A stretch of DNA of 64,000 bases from Elusimicrobiota bacterium (GTDB lineage Bacteria > Elusimicrobiota > UBA8919), in assembly GCA_028718185.1 (NCBI GenBank), contig JAQUMH010000004.1:161943-225942 (forward strand), written 5' to 3'. Under the pieces are notes generated by a model that was given only the letters and a program-made list of their open reading frames with translations, was not told the DNA's origin and did no database searches. Both the position numbers and the translations under genes were made by a program. The stretch's first letter is position 1. Each line of letters opens with the position of its first letter. This document shows positions 1-7,025 of the stretch, piece by piece.

Positions 1-231
1 ATTTGTAACCATTGGACCAAGTTTTAATTCATCAAGCCGTTTACCTTCCACAGTAATACATATAAGTCCCCTGCCGTATTTCGCCATAAAGTTAATCTTT
101 GCAGGCGTAATTTTATCAGCAGCATATACAATATCTCCTTCATTTTCCCTTGAAGGATCATCAACAATAATTACCGCTTTACCTTTTCTAAAATCACTGA
201 TTGCTTCTCTTACATTTGAAAATTTTATCAT
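1..231 (-). CDS. ribB: 3,4-dihydroxy-2-butanone-4-phosphate synthase, N-terminal part (cut by window edge)
   Basis: Only the first 77 codons are present. The reading frame starts at the ATG at 231 and runs off the left edge. It contains DDPSRENEGDI, the acidic loop that binds Mg2+ and ribulose 5-phosphate in DHBP synthases, followed by a conserved region with AKYGRGLICI. The enzyme makes the four-carbon unit of riboflavin from ribulose 5-phosphate. Its ATG overlaps the ribE stop as ATGA, so the two are probably translationally coupled. Whether a GTP cyclohydrolase II domain follows (RibBA fusion) cannot be seen. Confidence 0.93.
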   Translation of the reverse strand, partial: MIKFSNVREAISDFRKGKAVIIVDDPSRENEGDIVYAADKITPAKINFMAKYGRGLICITVEGKRLDELKLGPMVTN

Positions 232-914
232 AAGTATCCCATTTTCTCCAATGTTTCAAAAGTTATTTTTTCTTTTGATGTTCCTTGAATTACGTATTTT
301 GCTAAAACATCAGTTTCAATATTTACCATATCTCCGCTTTTTCTTGCTACCAACGTTGTGTTTTTTAACGTATGTGGAATTATTGCTACAGAAAAAGACC
401 CTGCCTTTTTATTTACAACAGTTAAACTTATACCATCAATAGCAACCGAACCTTTTTCAACGACATACGTAGACATATTTTTATTAATAGAAAAGTTCCA
501 TACTTCAGAATTCTTTAATTTTGAAACTGACAGAATTCTCTCAACACTATCAATATGTCCTGTAACAAAATGTCCTCCAAACCGACCGTCAGATTTAACC
601 GCTCTTTCAAGATTAACCTTATCCCCCACCTTCATATTCTTCAGGTTAGTCATTTTTAATGTTTCTTCAGAAATATCGAATAAGAGATTAGAGATTAGAG
701 ATCCCGCCACTTCCTCCACTCCCTCCACTGAATCTTTGGCGGACAAGAAACCGTTTGCGGGCAGGGATAGTTTAGAGTTTGTAACCGTTAAACATACACC
801 GTTGACACAGATACTGTCACCTATTTTAATATCATTAAGCTTTGTTTCAACACTAATTTGTGTTTTACTTATTTTTTTAATTATACCAATATCTTCAATT
901 ATCCCTGTAAACAT
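228..914 (-). CDS. ribE: Riboflavin synthase, alpha subunit
   Basis: Converts two molecules of 6,7-dimethyl-8-ribityllumazine into riboflavin and the pyrimidine precursor. The protein has two lumazine-binding halves. The first carries MFTGIIEDIG and VNGVCLTV; the second carries GRFGGHFVTGHID and IDGISLTV. The frame is open upstream to 950, but family members begin at MFTGII, so the start is placed at 914, giving 228 residues, slightly longer than the usual 200-220. A short insertion (about residues 55-75 of this numbering, around LPANGFLSAKDS) accounts for the extra length. It follows the PHP gene after 56 bases and overlaps ribB by ATGA. Confidence 0.95.
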   Translation of the reverse strand: MFTGIIEDIGIIKKISKTQISVETKLNDIKIGDSICVNGVCLTVTNSKLSLPANGFLSAKDSVEGVEEVAGSLISNLLFDISEETLKMTNLKNMKVGDKVNLERAVKSDGRFGGHFVTGHIDSVERILSVSKLKNSEVWNFSINKNMSTYVVEKGSVAIDGISLTVVNKKAGSFSVAIIPHTLKNTTLVARKSGDMVNIETDVLAKYVIQGTSKEKITFETLEKMGYL

Positions 915-970
915 TGTTTTTTTACCTACCACGAAAACGACACGGAACAAATACTGTCTGCTCCGCGATA

Positions 971-1954
971 TTATTCAAATATAGGGTTTGAAAAAATCCA
1001 TGGTTTTAACCCGTATTTTTTCAGATAGCATTCACATCTATATACACCCTTACCATTAACTTGTACGGATAAATTATCCGAATAATCTTCCACAATATTT
1101 TGCCCATTTTTAATTATTCTTATAACTGCTTTCTTAGAAGTATTTACTATTATTTTATTGTTTTCTTTATAAAACCTGAAACCTTTCGAGTTAAAATAAT
1201 AATCATTTGCAACAAACGATTTTCCCGTTTTTATGGCATTATAAACTTTTTTTATATCTGTCTTATCTTTACTTAATGGTTCTTCTAAAGTAATATGGGT
1301 TCTGATTGTCTTGAAAGCAAAATCAAACTTAAATATTTTCAATTTTAGTCCAAAATATTTCCGTATATCTTCGTGATTATCAACTTCACCGATACCAAAT
1401 TTGTGCTCTGCCAGATTTATTTCATCCCATCTCTTAAGTGTTTCCTGTTTTGGACCTTTCAAAAAACATACAGGGAACAAATAACTCAAAATCGCCTTTG
1501 GGTAATTTTTCAATGTTTCCTGCCAATCGGTCTGTAAATCCCAAATACAAAAACCGGAAAAACCGGTTATGTTCCAGTCTTTCCATGCATATGATTTAAC
1601 ATCGAATTTCTCATTACCCGGATGGTCAGGATGAGCGATATAGCCAAACCCGCCTTGTTTATTAACTTCGTTAATATATTTTTGAGGTGTATTTTCCTGT
1701 TTTGTAACTATAACGGGTTTATTTATGTCAAATGCCAGGTAGTGGTTATATCTTGGTGATATTTCCTCACCAACAATAACAAGCGTGTTTTTATACCATC
1801 CTTCATATTTCTTTGCTTCCATAGAAAAGTGATCGGTAATTACAATAAAATCAAGCCCGCACCTGTTGGCTGACTCTGCAATTTCCTCCACTTTCCTGTG
1901 TCCGTCAAATGAATAAAAAGAATGAATATGTATTGCACCGCAATAATCAAACAT
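971..1954 (-). CDS. PHP-domain metal-dependent phosphoesterase-like protein in the riboflavin operon
   Basis: A 327-residue protein of the PHP (polymerase and histidinol phosphatase) superfamily. Metal-ligand motifs are visible: HIHSFYSFDGH near residue 9-19, VITDHF near residue 38-43, a GEEISP glutamate motif, and AHPDHPG near residue 110-116. The C-terminal third is a beta-rich segment with no clear homology. The gene overlaps the 3' end of ribD by 8 bases and precedes ribE, so it is cotranscribed with riboflavin genes and lies under the FMN riboswitch. A phosphatase acting on a riboflavin intermediate (5-amino-6-ribitylamino-uracil 5'-phosphate still needs one in many bacteria) is an attractive inference, not shown by the sequence. 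Confidence 0.8.
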   Translation of the reverse strand: MFDYCGAIHIHSFYSFDGHRKVEEIAESANRCGLDFIVITDHFSMEAKKYEGWYKNTLVIVGEEISPRYNHYLAFDINKPVIVTKQENTPQKYINEVNKQGGFGYIAHPDHPGNEKFDVKSYAWKDWNITGFSGFCIWDLQTDWQETLKNYPKAILSYLFPVCFLKGPKQETLKRWDEINLAEHKFGIGEVDNHEDIRKYFGLKLKIFKFDFAFKTIRTHITLEEPLSKDKTDIKKVYNAIKTGKSFVANDYYFNSKGFRFYKENNKIIVNTSKKAVIRIIKNGQNIVEDYSDNLSVQVNGKGVYRCECYLKKYGLKPWIFSNPIFE

Positions 1955-3017
1955 CTATATAACCCTCATATACCAAATCATTTTCTATTTTATTTATCGA
2001 TATATTTTTAACAGAAATCACATCCTCCATATTTTGAGCTTTACCAATTATTTTCGGGCAAATAAAGAACATGATTTTATCAACAAGTTTTTCGCTGAAA
2101 AAAGATTCCACGATAGTTTCTCCGCCTTCTATGACCAAAGACGATATTCCTATTTTGCCAAGCTCAATCAAAAGTTTTTTAATGTTTATAAGATTGTTTT
2201 TTACCGGTAATTCCAGAATTTTGACCCTCATTTTCTTGAGTTTTTCTTTTTTACTTTTGTTTGAATTTACTGATGTTGCAATTATAGTAGTCGCTTCATT
2301 GTTTATTACATTTGAATTTAGCGGGATTTTTAAATCGGTATCAATTATAATTCTTATTGGATTTTTTCCCATATCATGAGATGTTAAGCTGGGATTATCC
2401 CGTAAAACAGTATTTATCCCAACCAACACAGCATCATTAATACTTCTTATTTGATGGACAATCCTCCTTGAACTTATTGAACTTATCCATTTTGAATCAC
2501 TCGATATTGTTTTAGTCTTACCATCAGCAGAATACGCCATTTTAACTATTACATAAGGTATTTTCTTTGTAACATATTTTATATATATTTCATTTAATTT
2601 TTTTGCTTCTTCTTTTAGAATTCCTACTTTGCATTTAATATTGTGTTTTTCCAGTTGTTTTATTCCTTTACAGGAAACAAACGGATTAGGGTCTTTCATT
2701 GCAATAACTACTTTTTTTATTCCTGCATTTATTATCTTCGGAACACAAGGTGGAGTTTTCTTGTTATAATGACAGCAAGGTTCCATGTTTACATACATAG
2801 TAGCATCTTTTGGATTTTGACAATTCTTTAATGCTTCTATTTCCGCATGATGTCCCCCGCAATACTTATGATAACCGGAAGATATAATCCTCCCGTTTTT
2901 AACAATTACACAACCGACAAGAGGATTAGGACTTACGTGCCCGGCACCTTTTTCAGCCAATTTTATTGCAACTTGCATGTATTTTTTTTCTTCATCTATA
3001 TAATCTACTTTTTTCAT
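1947..3017 (-). CDS. ribD: Bifunctional riboflavin biosynthesis protein RibD (deaminase/reductase)
   Basis: Deaminates and then reduces the pyrimidine product of GTP cyclohydrolase II in riboflavin synthesis. The N-terminal cytidine-deaminase-like domain has the zinc site HAE (H57, E59) and PCCHYNKKTPPC with C81 and C91. The C-terminal domain (about residues 150-356) is a dihydrofolate-reductase-like reductase with KMAYSADGKT and a VEGGETI motif. Length 356 residues is normal. A weak AAGG ribosome site lies about 10 bases before the ATG. It is the first gene after the FMN riboswitch and terminator. Confidence 0.96.
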   Translation of the reverse strand: MKKVDYIDEEKKYMQVAIKLAEKGAGHVSPNPLVGCVIVKNGRIISSGYHKYCGGHHAEIEALKNCQNPKDATMYVNMEPCCHYNKKTPPCVPKIINAGIKKVVIAMKDPNPFVSCKGIKQLEKHNIKCKVGILKEEAKKLNEIYIKYVTKKIPYVIVKMAYSADGKTKTISSDSKWISSISSRRIVHQIRSINDAVLVGINTVLRDNPSLTSHDMGKNPIRIIIDTDLKIPLNSNVINNEATTIIATSVNSNKSKKEKLKKMRVKILELPVKNNLINIKKLLIELGKIGISSLVIEGGETIVESFFSEKLVDKIMFFICPKIIGKAQNMEDVISVKNISINKIENDLVYEGYIDV

Positions 3018-3043
3018 TTGATTAAACCTTTCTCATGTACCTG

Positions 3044-3096
3044 CCCCCCTCAACTCTTTCTTCTCCCCTATGGGGAGAAGATGAAAAATGAGGGGT
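3044..3096. repeat. Palindromic dispersed repeat (SPQRGED type), copy 1
   Basis: A roughly 53-bp element with outer inverted ends CCCCTCA / TGAGGGG and an inner palindrome TTCTCCCC / GGGGAGAA. A related copy lies at 18552-18604. It sits in the rib leader between the riboswitch terminator and ribD. Similar palindromes are common intergenic repeats in environmental genomes. Confidence 0.75.
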
Positions 3097-3103
3097 TTCT
3101 ATT

Positions 3104-3137
3104 ATAAATAAAAATCCCCGACAATACTTCGGGGATT
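3104..3137 (-). terminator. Rho-independent terminator of the FMN riboswitch
   Basis: On the minus strand AATCCCCG (3137-3130) pairs with CGGGGATT (3120-3113) around a short loop and runs into TTTTTATTT. It lies just downstream of the riboswitch aptamer and upstream of ribD, the layout of a transcription-terminating FMN switch. Confidence 0.88.
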
Positions 3138-3176
3138 ATAAATAAACAGACTTATCCTGCTTTTTATTATTTTATT

Positions 3177-3295
3177 ACTCTTCTATTATCCGGACTTTTA
3201 CCGTCGGTATCTGAATTTCACAGATTCGGTCCCAATTTTATCGGAATTAGCGGACTATCACCGCCGGTAATGAATTTCACACAACCCCGAAGAGT
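3177..3295 (-). promoter_or_regulatory. FMN riboswitch (RFN element)
   Basis: Reading the minus strand from 3295, the closing helix P1 is ACTCTTC (3295-3289) paired with GAAGAGT (3183-3177). Inside are the conserved RFN segments CGGGG, GAAATTCATTACCGGCGG, TAGTCCGC, GGGACCGA, GAAATTCAGATACCGACGG and AAAGTCCG. FMN binding in this class represses riboflavin genes. The hairpin at 3104-3137 is the expected expression platform, so high FMN should terminate transcription before ribD. Confidence 0.96.
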
Positions 3296-3301
3296 TTTTA
3301 T

Positions 3302-3329
3302 ATTATATAAAAAATATGCATAAAGTCAA
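3302..3329 (-). promoter_or_regulatory. Promoter of the riboflavin operon
   Basis: Minus-strand TTGACT (3329-3324), a 16-bp spacer and a perfect TATAAT (3307-3302). Transcription would start about at the first bases of the FMN aptamer. Confidence 0.85.
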
Positions 3330-3413
3330 CAAAATTATTCTTCTTAACAAACACATCGCAGCTTTCTACAAAATACAAAAAATAAGGAGAACACCTACGA
3401 TTACGGGGTAACT

Positions 3414-3641
3414 TCACCTATGTTTACATCCCGGACAACAACCAGGAGTGCCATGTGCGACATCACAAGTTTTAGTATCACATTTATTACTGTTACCGCT
3501 TACTGCAAAACTTGAAAATATTCTTGTAATTTTGCTGCTCCCGCATTTCTCACATTTTGGCTTATCTTTATCTGCTGTCACATTTACTAATATATCAAAT
3601 TCCTCTTTACAGTCTTTGCAAACAAAAGAATGTATCGGCAT
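3414..3641 (-). CDS. FmdB-family zinc-ribbon protein
   Basis: A 75-residue protein beginning MPIHSFVCKDCKEEFD. Two CxxC pairs (CKDC and CEKC) form the zinc ribbon typical of the FmdB/putative regulatory protein family. The C-terminal tail is cysteine-rich (CDTKTC, CCPGC), an extension beyond the core ribbon. A strong GGAGG ribosome site lies inside the upstream in-frame codons, which decides for the ATG at 3641 over a TTG further up. It lies 33 bases after trxB and is probably cotranscribed with it. Function is not known for the family beyond metal binding. Confidence 0.85.
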   Translation of the reverse strand: MPIHSFVCKDCKEEFDILVNVTADKDKPKCEKCGSSKITRIFSSFAVSGNSNKCDTKTCDVAHGTPGCCPGCKHR

Positions 3642-3674
3642 ATTTCCCTCCAAAGACAGATAGAATAAAAATCT

Positions 3675-4595
3675 TTACCTGTCCTTTAAACTTTCTAAAT
3701 ATTTTTCTGCTGAAATTGCTGCTATTGCCCCATCACTACAAGCGGTAACAATTTGTTTTAATGACTTTTTACGACAATCACCACTCGCAAAAACACTGTC
3801 TATACTGGTTTTCATTTCTTCATCTGTAATTATGTAACCGGATTCATCAAGTTTAACAATATCTTTTAATAGATTTGTATTAGGATTATATCCGACAAAT
3901 ATAAACACACCGTCGCAGGTTACATTCTCTCTTTCTAATGTCCGGACATTTTCAATTAAAATGCCTTCAACTTTCTTTGTTCCTTCAATCTTTATAACTT
4001 TTGAATTCCATAAAAACTTAATCTTCTTATTTGCTAATGCCCTTTCTTGTATAATTTTTGTCGCCCGTAAACTATCTCTGCGATGTACGATAAAAACCGT
4101 ACTGGCAAATTTCGTAAGGAATAGCGCCTCTTCAACAGCAGTGTCACCACCGCCTATGACAGCAACAACTTTATTTTTAAAAAATGCTGCATCGCAGGTA
4201 GCACAATAAGACACTCCATTACCTTTAAATTCAACCTCTCCATAAATACCAAGCAATTTTGGTTTTGCACCGGATGCAACAATCAAAGATAATGTATTAT
4301 AAACCTTGTCTTCTGTTTTAATTTCTATATGGTGGTCTACTAATTTTATAGAGATTACTTCAGAACAAACAACCTCAAGTCCGAATTTCTCTGCTTGTGT
4401 CTTAAGCTTAAGGACAAGCCCGGCACCGTTGATTCCTTCAGGAAATCCCGGATAATTTTCAATTAAATTTGTTATAACTGCCTGCCCGTCAACACCATAA
4501 TTGTCAATCAGGAGCGTTTTTAACCGTGCTCTTGAAGCATAAATCCCCGCTGTTAATCCCGCAGGTCCACCACCAATAATTATTACATCATACAT
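3675..4595 (-). CDS. trxB: Thioredoxin reductase
   Basis: FAD/NADPH-dependent reductase that recharges thioredoxin. The N-terminal FAD-binding motif GGGPAGLTAGIYASRA, the redox-active CATC near residue 132-135, the NADPH-binding GGGDTAVEEALFLT and the C-terminal FAD motif FASGDCR are all present, and the length of 306 residues is standard. The several thioredoxin-like proteins of the arsenic operon and the CxxC protein at 13609-14190 could be served by this enzyme (inference). The gene stands between a decayed toxin-antitoxin module upstream and the FmdB ribbon downstream. Confidence 0.96.
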   Translation of the reverse strand: MYDVIIIGGGPAGLTAGIYASRARLKTLLIDNYGVDGQAVITNLIENYPGFPEGINGAGLVLKLKTQAEKFGLEVVCSEVISIKLVDHHIEIKTEDKVYNTLSLIVASGAKPKLLGIYGEVEFKGNGVSYCATCDAAFFKNKVVAVIGGGDTAVEEALFLTKFASTVFIVHRRDSLRATKIIQERALANKKIKFLWNSKVIKIEGTKKVEGILIENVRTLERENVTCDGVFIFVGYNPNTNLLKDIVKLDESGYIITDEEMKTSIDSVFASGDCRKKSLKQIVTACSDGAIAAISAEKYLESLKDR

Positions 4596-4614
4596 AATTT
4601 AGTATCCAGTTGTT

Positions 4615-4906
4615 TTATGCAATCCTCAAACTAATACCTAATGAATTTATTATTTTAATAAAATTTGAAAGTCTCGAATCTGACTTAAAAAATGAGCGAT
4701 AAAGATTTTCCCTGATTAATCCGGTATCTTTCGATAATTTAGATATTCCACCGCGAACCTTAAACCAATTGCAATTGCTGCAAGAAAGGCCCTTTCGTTC
4801 CCATCCTTTTGAAACTCCTCAAGGACTACTTCTCTATAACTTTCAAGTTCTTTAGGATGTAATCAACTTCAAATTCATCAAATGTTCTAAGTTTTCTTTT
4901 GCTCAT
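4615..4906 (-). pseudogene. HigA-type addiction-module antidote, broken by two frameshifts
   Basis: Conceptual translation jumps through three frames. Frame one starts at the ATG at 4906 (MSKRKLRTFDEFEVDYI). A second frame carries YREVVLEEFQKDGNERAF and AAIAIGLRFA. A third carries GGISKLSKDTGL, RENLYRSF and LSNFIKIINSLG and stops at 4615. Joined, they read as a complete ~95-residue antidote of the COG3636 type: N-terminal 'FDxxxxDYL' segment followed by a helix-turn-helix. Two indels therefore break one formerly intact gene. Sequencing errors are an alternative explanation, but two independent ones are less likely than decay, given the damaged partner toxin. Confidence 0.8.
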
Positions 4907-5009
4907 GATAGTCCTTCCAATATTCAAAAAATAACAACCGTTCAACAAAAGGTTTCTGATGTTAGTTATCTTATAAATTACAACAGTCCATTCATAAACT
5001 TCTAACATT
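4887..5009 (-). pseudogene. Remnant of a HigB/RelE-type toxin (internal deletion)
   Basis: Immediately after the promoter the frame opens with ATG at 5009 (MLEVYEW), resembling the start of COG3657 killer proteins. Only about 40 codons later, in another frame, comes EYWKDYHEQKKT and a stop at 4887, which resembles the C-terminal end of the same family. The stop overlaps the antidote start out of frame, the usual toxin-antitoxin arrangement. About 60 residues of the toxin core are missing, so it should be inactive. The family assignment of so short a remnant is inference from context. Confidence 0.55.
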
Positions 5010-5039
5010 ATTGTAGTATGTATGCTACAATATGTCAAG
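5010..5039 (-). promoter_or_regulatory. Promoter and operator of the decayed toxin-antitoxin module
   Basis: Minus-strand TTGACA (5039-5034), a 17-bp spacer and TACAAT (5016-5011). Between and over them lies a perfect inverted repeat, TATTGTAG (5033-5026) and CTACAATA (5017-5010), separated by 8 bp. This is the form expected of an autoregulatory antitoxin operator. The toxin ATG begins at 5009, so the message would be nearly leaderless. Confidence 0.75.
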
Positions 5040-5163
5040 CGTATTTCTTATTTTTGATATATAAAATTATAGACTTGTGAAGAGAATCATTGCTTTTTAT
5101 TTCCAATCTCCGGTTAAGATTATTGTTGAAAAGTCGGAGCAATAGGATTGTACCTACACTTTC

Positions 5164-6144
5164 TCATTTCAGCAGATTTAAAATGACTTTAATCATAACA
5201 TCTTTTTCTGATGTCTTACTTGTTGCAATCATTAATGTTAAGGCAACCAAAGAGTTGTTGTCAATATGACTCGACCCGTCTTTACTAAACAAAATTCTGT
5301 TTTTCTGTAAAAAACAGATAAAAAGTGCCGCAGCAATACGTTTGTTCCCATCCACAAAACTATGATTTTTAACAATAAAATATAACAAGTTAGCAGCTTT
5401 TTCTTCTATGGTAGGATAAACGTCCTTACCATCAAATGTCTGATAAATTGTTCTAAGCGAACTTTCAAAACTTTTATCTTTTTTCTGTCCAAAAAAAGAA
5501 GAACTTTTGAATTTTATCCTCATCTCATCTATGATCAGTCTGGCATTTTCAGAATCAAGTGTATATTTTATCTCCTTTGTTCCTTTTGGAACAGATAGAC
5601 AACCATTGTCATAATCATCCAAAATATCAAGAGCACGAGAATATTGATTAATTACTGTAAAAAGACCTCTAGTTTCATCGGAAATATTTTCAAGACTAAT
5701 AACATTGCCTAAAAGTTTCAAAGATTTTTGTAATTCCAGATATTTGCGTTCAAACATCTTCAGTCGTTTCTCATTAATAGTATAACCGTCAATTAAATAC
5801 TTTTTTAATACATTGGTTGCCCAAATACGAAATTGAGTTCCCTGCTTTGATTTTACCCTATATCCAAGAGAAATAATAATATCTAAATTATAGAATTCAA
5901 TATCTCGCTCAATCTGTCTTTTACCTTCTTTTTGAACTATTCGGAATTTCCGAATAGTTGCATGCTTCTCTAATTCATTCTCTTTATAAATATTTCTAAT
6001 ATGTTCATTTATTGTAGAAATACCCTTATTAAATAATTCTGCCATCTGTTTCTGAGTCAACCATACAGTATCTTTATCTAACCTGACCTCGAATCGATTT
6101 CTATATAAAACAATTTGCCCTTTAGTTTCTACTTGTATTTTCAT
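5164..6144 (-). CDS. RhuM-Fic/Doc fusion protein
   Basis: A 326-residue protein with two parts. Residues about 10-135 match the RhuM virulence-protein domain (VWLTQKQMAELF, IRNIYKENELE, YNLDIIISLGYRV, FRIWATNVLKKYL). Residues about 150-326 are a Fic/Doc domain with HSFVDGNKR at 261-269, the Doc-like form of the FIC nucleotidyl-transfer motif. Fic proteins transfer AMP or a phosphate from ATP to target proteins. The combination is a known architecture in accessory regions. An AGGAGA ribosome site precedes the ATG. It lies beside the decayed toxin-antitoxin module and has an upstream element shared with two defence operons. Whether it acts as toxin or regulator cannot be told. Confidence 0.88.
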   Translation of the reverse strand: MKIQVETKGQIVLYRNRFEVRLDKDTVWLTQKQMAELFNKGISTINEHIRNIYKENELEKHATIRKFRIVQKEGKRQIERDIEFYNLDIIISLGYRVKSKQGTQFRIWATNVLKKYLIDGYTINEKRLKMFERKYLELQKSLKLLGNVISLENISDETRGLFTVINQYSRALDILDDYDNGCLSVPKGTKEIKYTLDSENARLIIDEMRIKFKSSSFFGQKKDKSFESSLRTIYQTFDGKDVYPTIEEKAANLLYFIVKNHSFVDGNKRIAAALFICFLQKNRILFSKDGSSHIDNNSLVALTLMIATSKTSEKDVMIKVILNLLK

Positions 6145-6164
6145 TTTCTATCTCCTGTATGATT

Positions 6165-6235
6165 TCTGTTCAACTATTGAGAAATCAGGCAAAATTTAAA
6201 ACTAATGATTCTTCGCAATTATATTACAACTTTTT
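6165..6235 (-). promoter_or_regulatory. Shared accessory-operon upstream element, copy 1 (before RhuM-Fic)
   Basis: The minus strand reads AAAAAAGTTGTAATATAAT, then a stretch with TCATTAGTTTT, TTTTGCCTGATT and TTGAACAGAAAT, and then the ribosome site of the RhuM-Fic gene. It aligns along its length with copies at 16205-16266 and 18303-18376, which lie upstream of the ATPase-TOPRIM pair and the restriction gene. Each copy contains TATAAT (here 6223-6218). A promoter or regulator site is the simplest reading. The rest of the gap to ehrS (6236-6321) shows nothing recognisable. Confidence 0.6.
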
Positions 6236-6321
6236 TACAGAATTTACAACTAATAAAAAATATCGATTTACAGCAGGTGGTTTTATCAATAAAAATATTA
6301 GTATTGAATAATATTGTGTAA

Positions 6322-6846
6322 TTATTTTGTCTTTCCTAATAAAATCAGGATTGCTTTTACTATGTCTATGGGTTTTGGGGGGCATCCGTGGATATGTGCT
6401 GAAACAGGTAAAACATTCTTCACCCCGGAAAGTGTATAATATGAGTTCTTGAATTTTCCGCCATCCAATGCACAGTCACCGAGAGTAATTACAAGTTTCG
6501 GTCCAGGCATCGCATCATAAGTTCTTTTTAATGCAAGTTCCATGTTTTTCGATACAGGACCTGTAACAAGAAGAGCATCTGCATGGCGAGGAGATGCTAC
6601 AAAATCCACGCCAAAACGCTGTATATCATAAATCGGGTTTGTTGCTGCAATAATTTCCGATTCACATGCACCGCACGACCCGGTATCCACTTCCCGAATA
6701 TGAAACGACCTTGAAAATCTTTTCTTTATTGCTTTTTTAAGTTCCGCACCAAGCATTTCATATTCTTTAGAAACAGGAATTTCTTTTATGCTTAATGGTC
6801 GTGTTTGAAGAGCTTTTCTTATACTATTTTTAAATATTTCTATCAT
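6322..6846 (-). CDS. ehrS: Ehr complex small subunit (NuoB/HyfI-like)
   Basis: A 174-residue protein of the NADH-quinone oxidoreductase 20-kDa / hydrogenase small-subunit family. Four cysteines for the proximal [4Fe-4S] cluster are present: GSCGACESE (C58, C61), GDCALDGG (C125) and GCPPKP (C155). It should pass electrons to the large-subunit interface of a membrane-anchored complex on the cytoplasmic side. It is separated from the large-subunit gene by 179 bases of repeat-like sequence, whereas the other five genes of the cluster are 1-10 bases apart. No HyfH-type ferredoxin gene follows. Confidence 0.85.
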   Translation of the reverse strand: MIEIFKNSIRKALQTRPLSIKEIPVSKEYEMLGAELKKAIKKRFSRSFHIREVDTGSCGACESEIIAATNPIYDIQRFGVDFVASPRHADALLVTGPVSKNMELALKRTYDAMPGPKLVITLGDCALDGGKFKNSYYTLSGVKNVLPVSAHIHGCPPKPIDIVKAILILLGKTK

Positions 6847-6857
6847 ATTTTATATCT

Positions 6858-7022
6858 GATTACATTCACCCCGATGTTACATCGAGGCAAGAATTTTTAA
6901 CACCGATTACACTAATTAAAGCATTACTATTCTTGTTAGCAAAATGAACTTTATAACAACAGTATATTATTTCTCTGTTTTCCATAATCTGTGTAATCTA
7001 CTTTCTAATCTGCGTAATCAGA
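6858..7022. repeat. GATTACA-type dispersed repeat between ehrL and ehrS
   Basis: Starts with a palindrome, CCCCGATGT and ACATCGAGG, inside a 38-bp stretch (6858-6895) nearly identical to 22964-23001. It continues with fragments such as CACCGATTACACTAATTAA, TCTGTGTAATCTACTTTC and TCTGCGTAATCAGAG. Similar phrases occur at 23010-23080 and 62444-62575. This fills the 179-base space inside the ehr operon. Confidence 0.7.
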
Positions 7023-7025
7023 GTC

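Noticed and set aside
358..984. Plus-strand open frame opposite ribE
   Set aside because: Its sequence is the reverse complement of a clear riboflavin synthase; no motif or start signal of its own.
4826..5038. 70-codon minus-strand ORF as a gene
   Set aside because: It runs from the toxin promoter through the toxin remnant into the first frame of the broken antidote; it is a by-product of the indels.
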